NCBI GenBank assembly: GCA_002839805.1
Contig: PGYT01000003.1
Span: 20,068 to 84,067 of the forward strand
Origin: Ignavibacteriae bacterium HGW-Ignavibacteriae-2
GTDB taxonomy: Bacteria; Bacteroidota; Ignavibacteria; Ignavibacteriales; Melioribacteraceae
Length of the DNA: 64,000 nt
Reading direction: 5' to 3'
Positions within the stretch are counted from its first letter, which is position 1. Each line of letters opens with the position of its first letter. Under the pieces are notes generated by a model. The model had not been told where the DNA came from, searched no databases, and worked only from the letters and a program-made list of their open reading frames with translations. The position numbers and the translations under genes are program-made. Below are positions 63,271 through 64,000 of this stretch, piece after piece.

Positions 63271-63930
63271 CTAATCTTTCCAGATGAAATCGAACAACAT
63301 ATAGGCTGCAGTAAGCATTATAACATCGTAACTTAATAAAACGGCTAGCTCAACTAACGAATCCGCCACTACCTGTCCATCCATTGCAAACTTAGTCAAT
63401 TCAAGCAATGTAAGTATTAGAGGAAGAAGAATAGGGAATGACAGTACCGGGTATAATGTTCCTTTGCTGCTTGCTTTGGAAATTATAGCGGCTATCATTG
63501 TAGACGAAATTGCGATACCGAAATTTCCCAAAACAAACGCGGCAAAAAATGTGTCGAATGCTTTTATAATAAACGAATCGAATAATAGAAAAAATAATAT
63601 AGTTATCGCTATGTTCATCAAAAAAACAAGCAGTATGTTAAACGTAAGTTTTCCTGTAAATACTGTTGAAGGTTTGGCTATCAACTGTAGAGTAAAAGTT
63701 GTGCCTCGTTCTTCTTCCGATACGAACGCGCGCGATAAACCGGACATGGCTGAAAAAAATATTACTACCCACAACAATCCGCCAGTCAAGTATTCGGAAA
63801 TGTTTTCATTTCCAACGGAAAATAAAATTACGCTTATGGTTACAAGTATAAACATGGCCAGAGCGTTTATAGCATAACGTGTTCGTAGTTCAGACTGCCA
63901 ATCTTTTTTAAATAATGCGTAAAATTTCAT
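63271..63930 (-). CDS. ccmB: CcmB, haem exporter ABC transporter permease
   Basis: 219 residues with six transmembrane helices, length and pattern of CcmB (FKKDWQSELRTRYAINAL start, LSRAFVSEEERGTTFTLQL, SSKGTLYPVLSFPILLPLIL). It is the membrane half of the CcmAB ATPase that helps release haem-loaded CcmE in cytochrome c maturation system I. The preceding gene, probably ccmA, runs out of the window. The start has only a weak ribosome site. Confidence 0.93.
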   Translation of the reverse strand: MKFYALFKKDWQSELRTRYAINALAMFILVTISVILFSVGNENISEYLTGGLLWVVIFFSAMSGLSRAFVSEEERGTTFTLQLIAKPSTVFTGKLTFNILLVFLMNIAITILFFLLFDSFIIKAFDTFFAAFVLGNFGIAISSTMIAAIISKASSKGTLYPVLSFPILLPLILTLLELTKFAMDGQVVADSLVELAVLLSYDVIMLTAAYMLFDFIWKD

Positions 63931-63953
63931 TCTTTTATTAATTTATTCCGTTT

Positions 63954-64000
63954 CTAAATTATGTCACACTCAATTTTCAATTGCGGTGTGTTTTGTTTTC
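63954..64000 (-). CDS. possible 3' end of an upstream gene (ccmA expected)
   Basis: On the minus strand one frame is open from the window edge for 14 residues (ending KIECDII) to a TAG 23 bases before ccmB. ccmA usually precedes ccmB, but 14 residues cannot confirm identity. Confidence 0.25.
   Translation of the reverse strand, partial: KQNTPQLKIECDII

Overview
The window is AT-rich chromosomal DNA, dense with genes. It probably comes from a free-living member of the Ignavibacteria/Melioribacter side of the Bacteroidota-Chlorobiota group. The evidence is a PorV/PorQ-type outer-membrane protein, many exported TPR proteins, a head-GIN lipoprotein, LytTR and hybrid two-component systems, an exported PepF, and a type IV pilus locus with unusual pilins. 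This taxonomic call is inferred from protein style, not from a marker-gene search. I saw no rRNA, tRNA, CRISPR array, insertion sequence or prophage.

Layout. 1-9.2 kb holds housekeeping and envelope genes: an EamA transporter cut by the window edge, a small exported protein, HtpX, a PorV/PorQ protein, a TPR protein, a CBS-domain ClC channel and AspS. 9.4-18.5 kb is a compact type IV pilus locus on the + strand: two tandem pilins, a terminator, PilC, PilB, PilT, a PilM-PilN fusion, a PilO-PilP fusion and a short secretin. It runs directly into a response regulator, a hybrid kinase and a receiver protein with an orphan histidine-box domain (18.5-22.3 kb). These converge on a soluble kinase and an NtrC-type sigma-54 activator (22.3-25.1 kb).

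25-31 kb carries a PLP dehydratase, an XdhC-type maturation factor and a Tat-exported PaoABC-like molybdenum hydroxylase. The large subunit of that enzyme is split by a frameshift or small deletion. 31-41 kb holds a TPR protein, an epimerase-like protein, EttA, RecD2, YceI, a 12-repeat MORN/YwqK protein and PepF. 41-45.6 kb is a three-gene signalling operon: TPR kinase, receiver-kinase and LytTR regulator. Upstream of it is a cluster of TCGTTTA heptamers. 45.6-51.4 kb contains assorted envelope and metabolic genes.

51.4-56.1 kb is a tight pantothenate/CoA operon (DUF2520 protein, panB, panC, coaBC, coaX, panD). It lacks a recognisable panE, and the DUF2520 oxidoreductase is the obvious candidate for that step. 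56.2-58.8 kb is a sulfur operon (metZ, osmC-like, two YeeE/YedE channel proteins) preceded by a structured leader with an intrinsic terminator only 22 nt before the metZ start. 59-64 kb holds a sugar-isomerase-like protein, a secreted beta-glucuronidase-like GH2 enzyme, a peptidoglycan-binding protein and CcmB.

The most promising systems for follow-up are four. They are the reduced, fusion-rich pilus with pilins whose predicted leader is only two residues, the signalling proteins around it, the metZ attenuator, and the putative alternative ketopantoate reductase.
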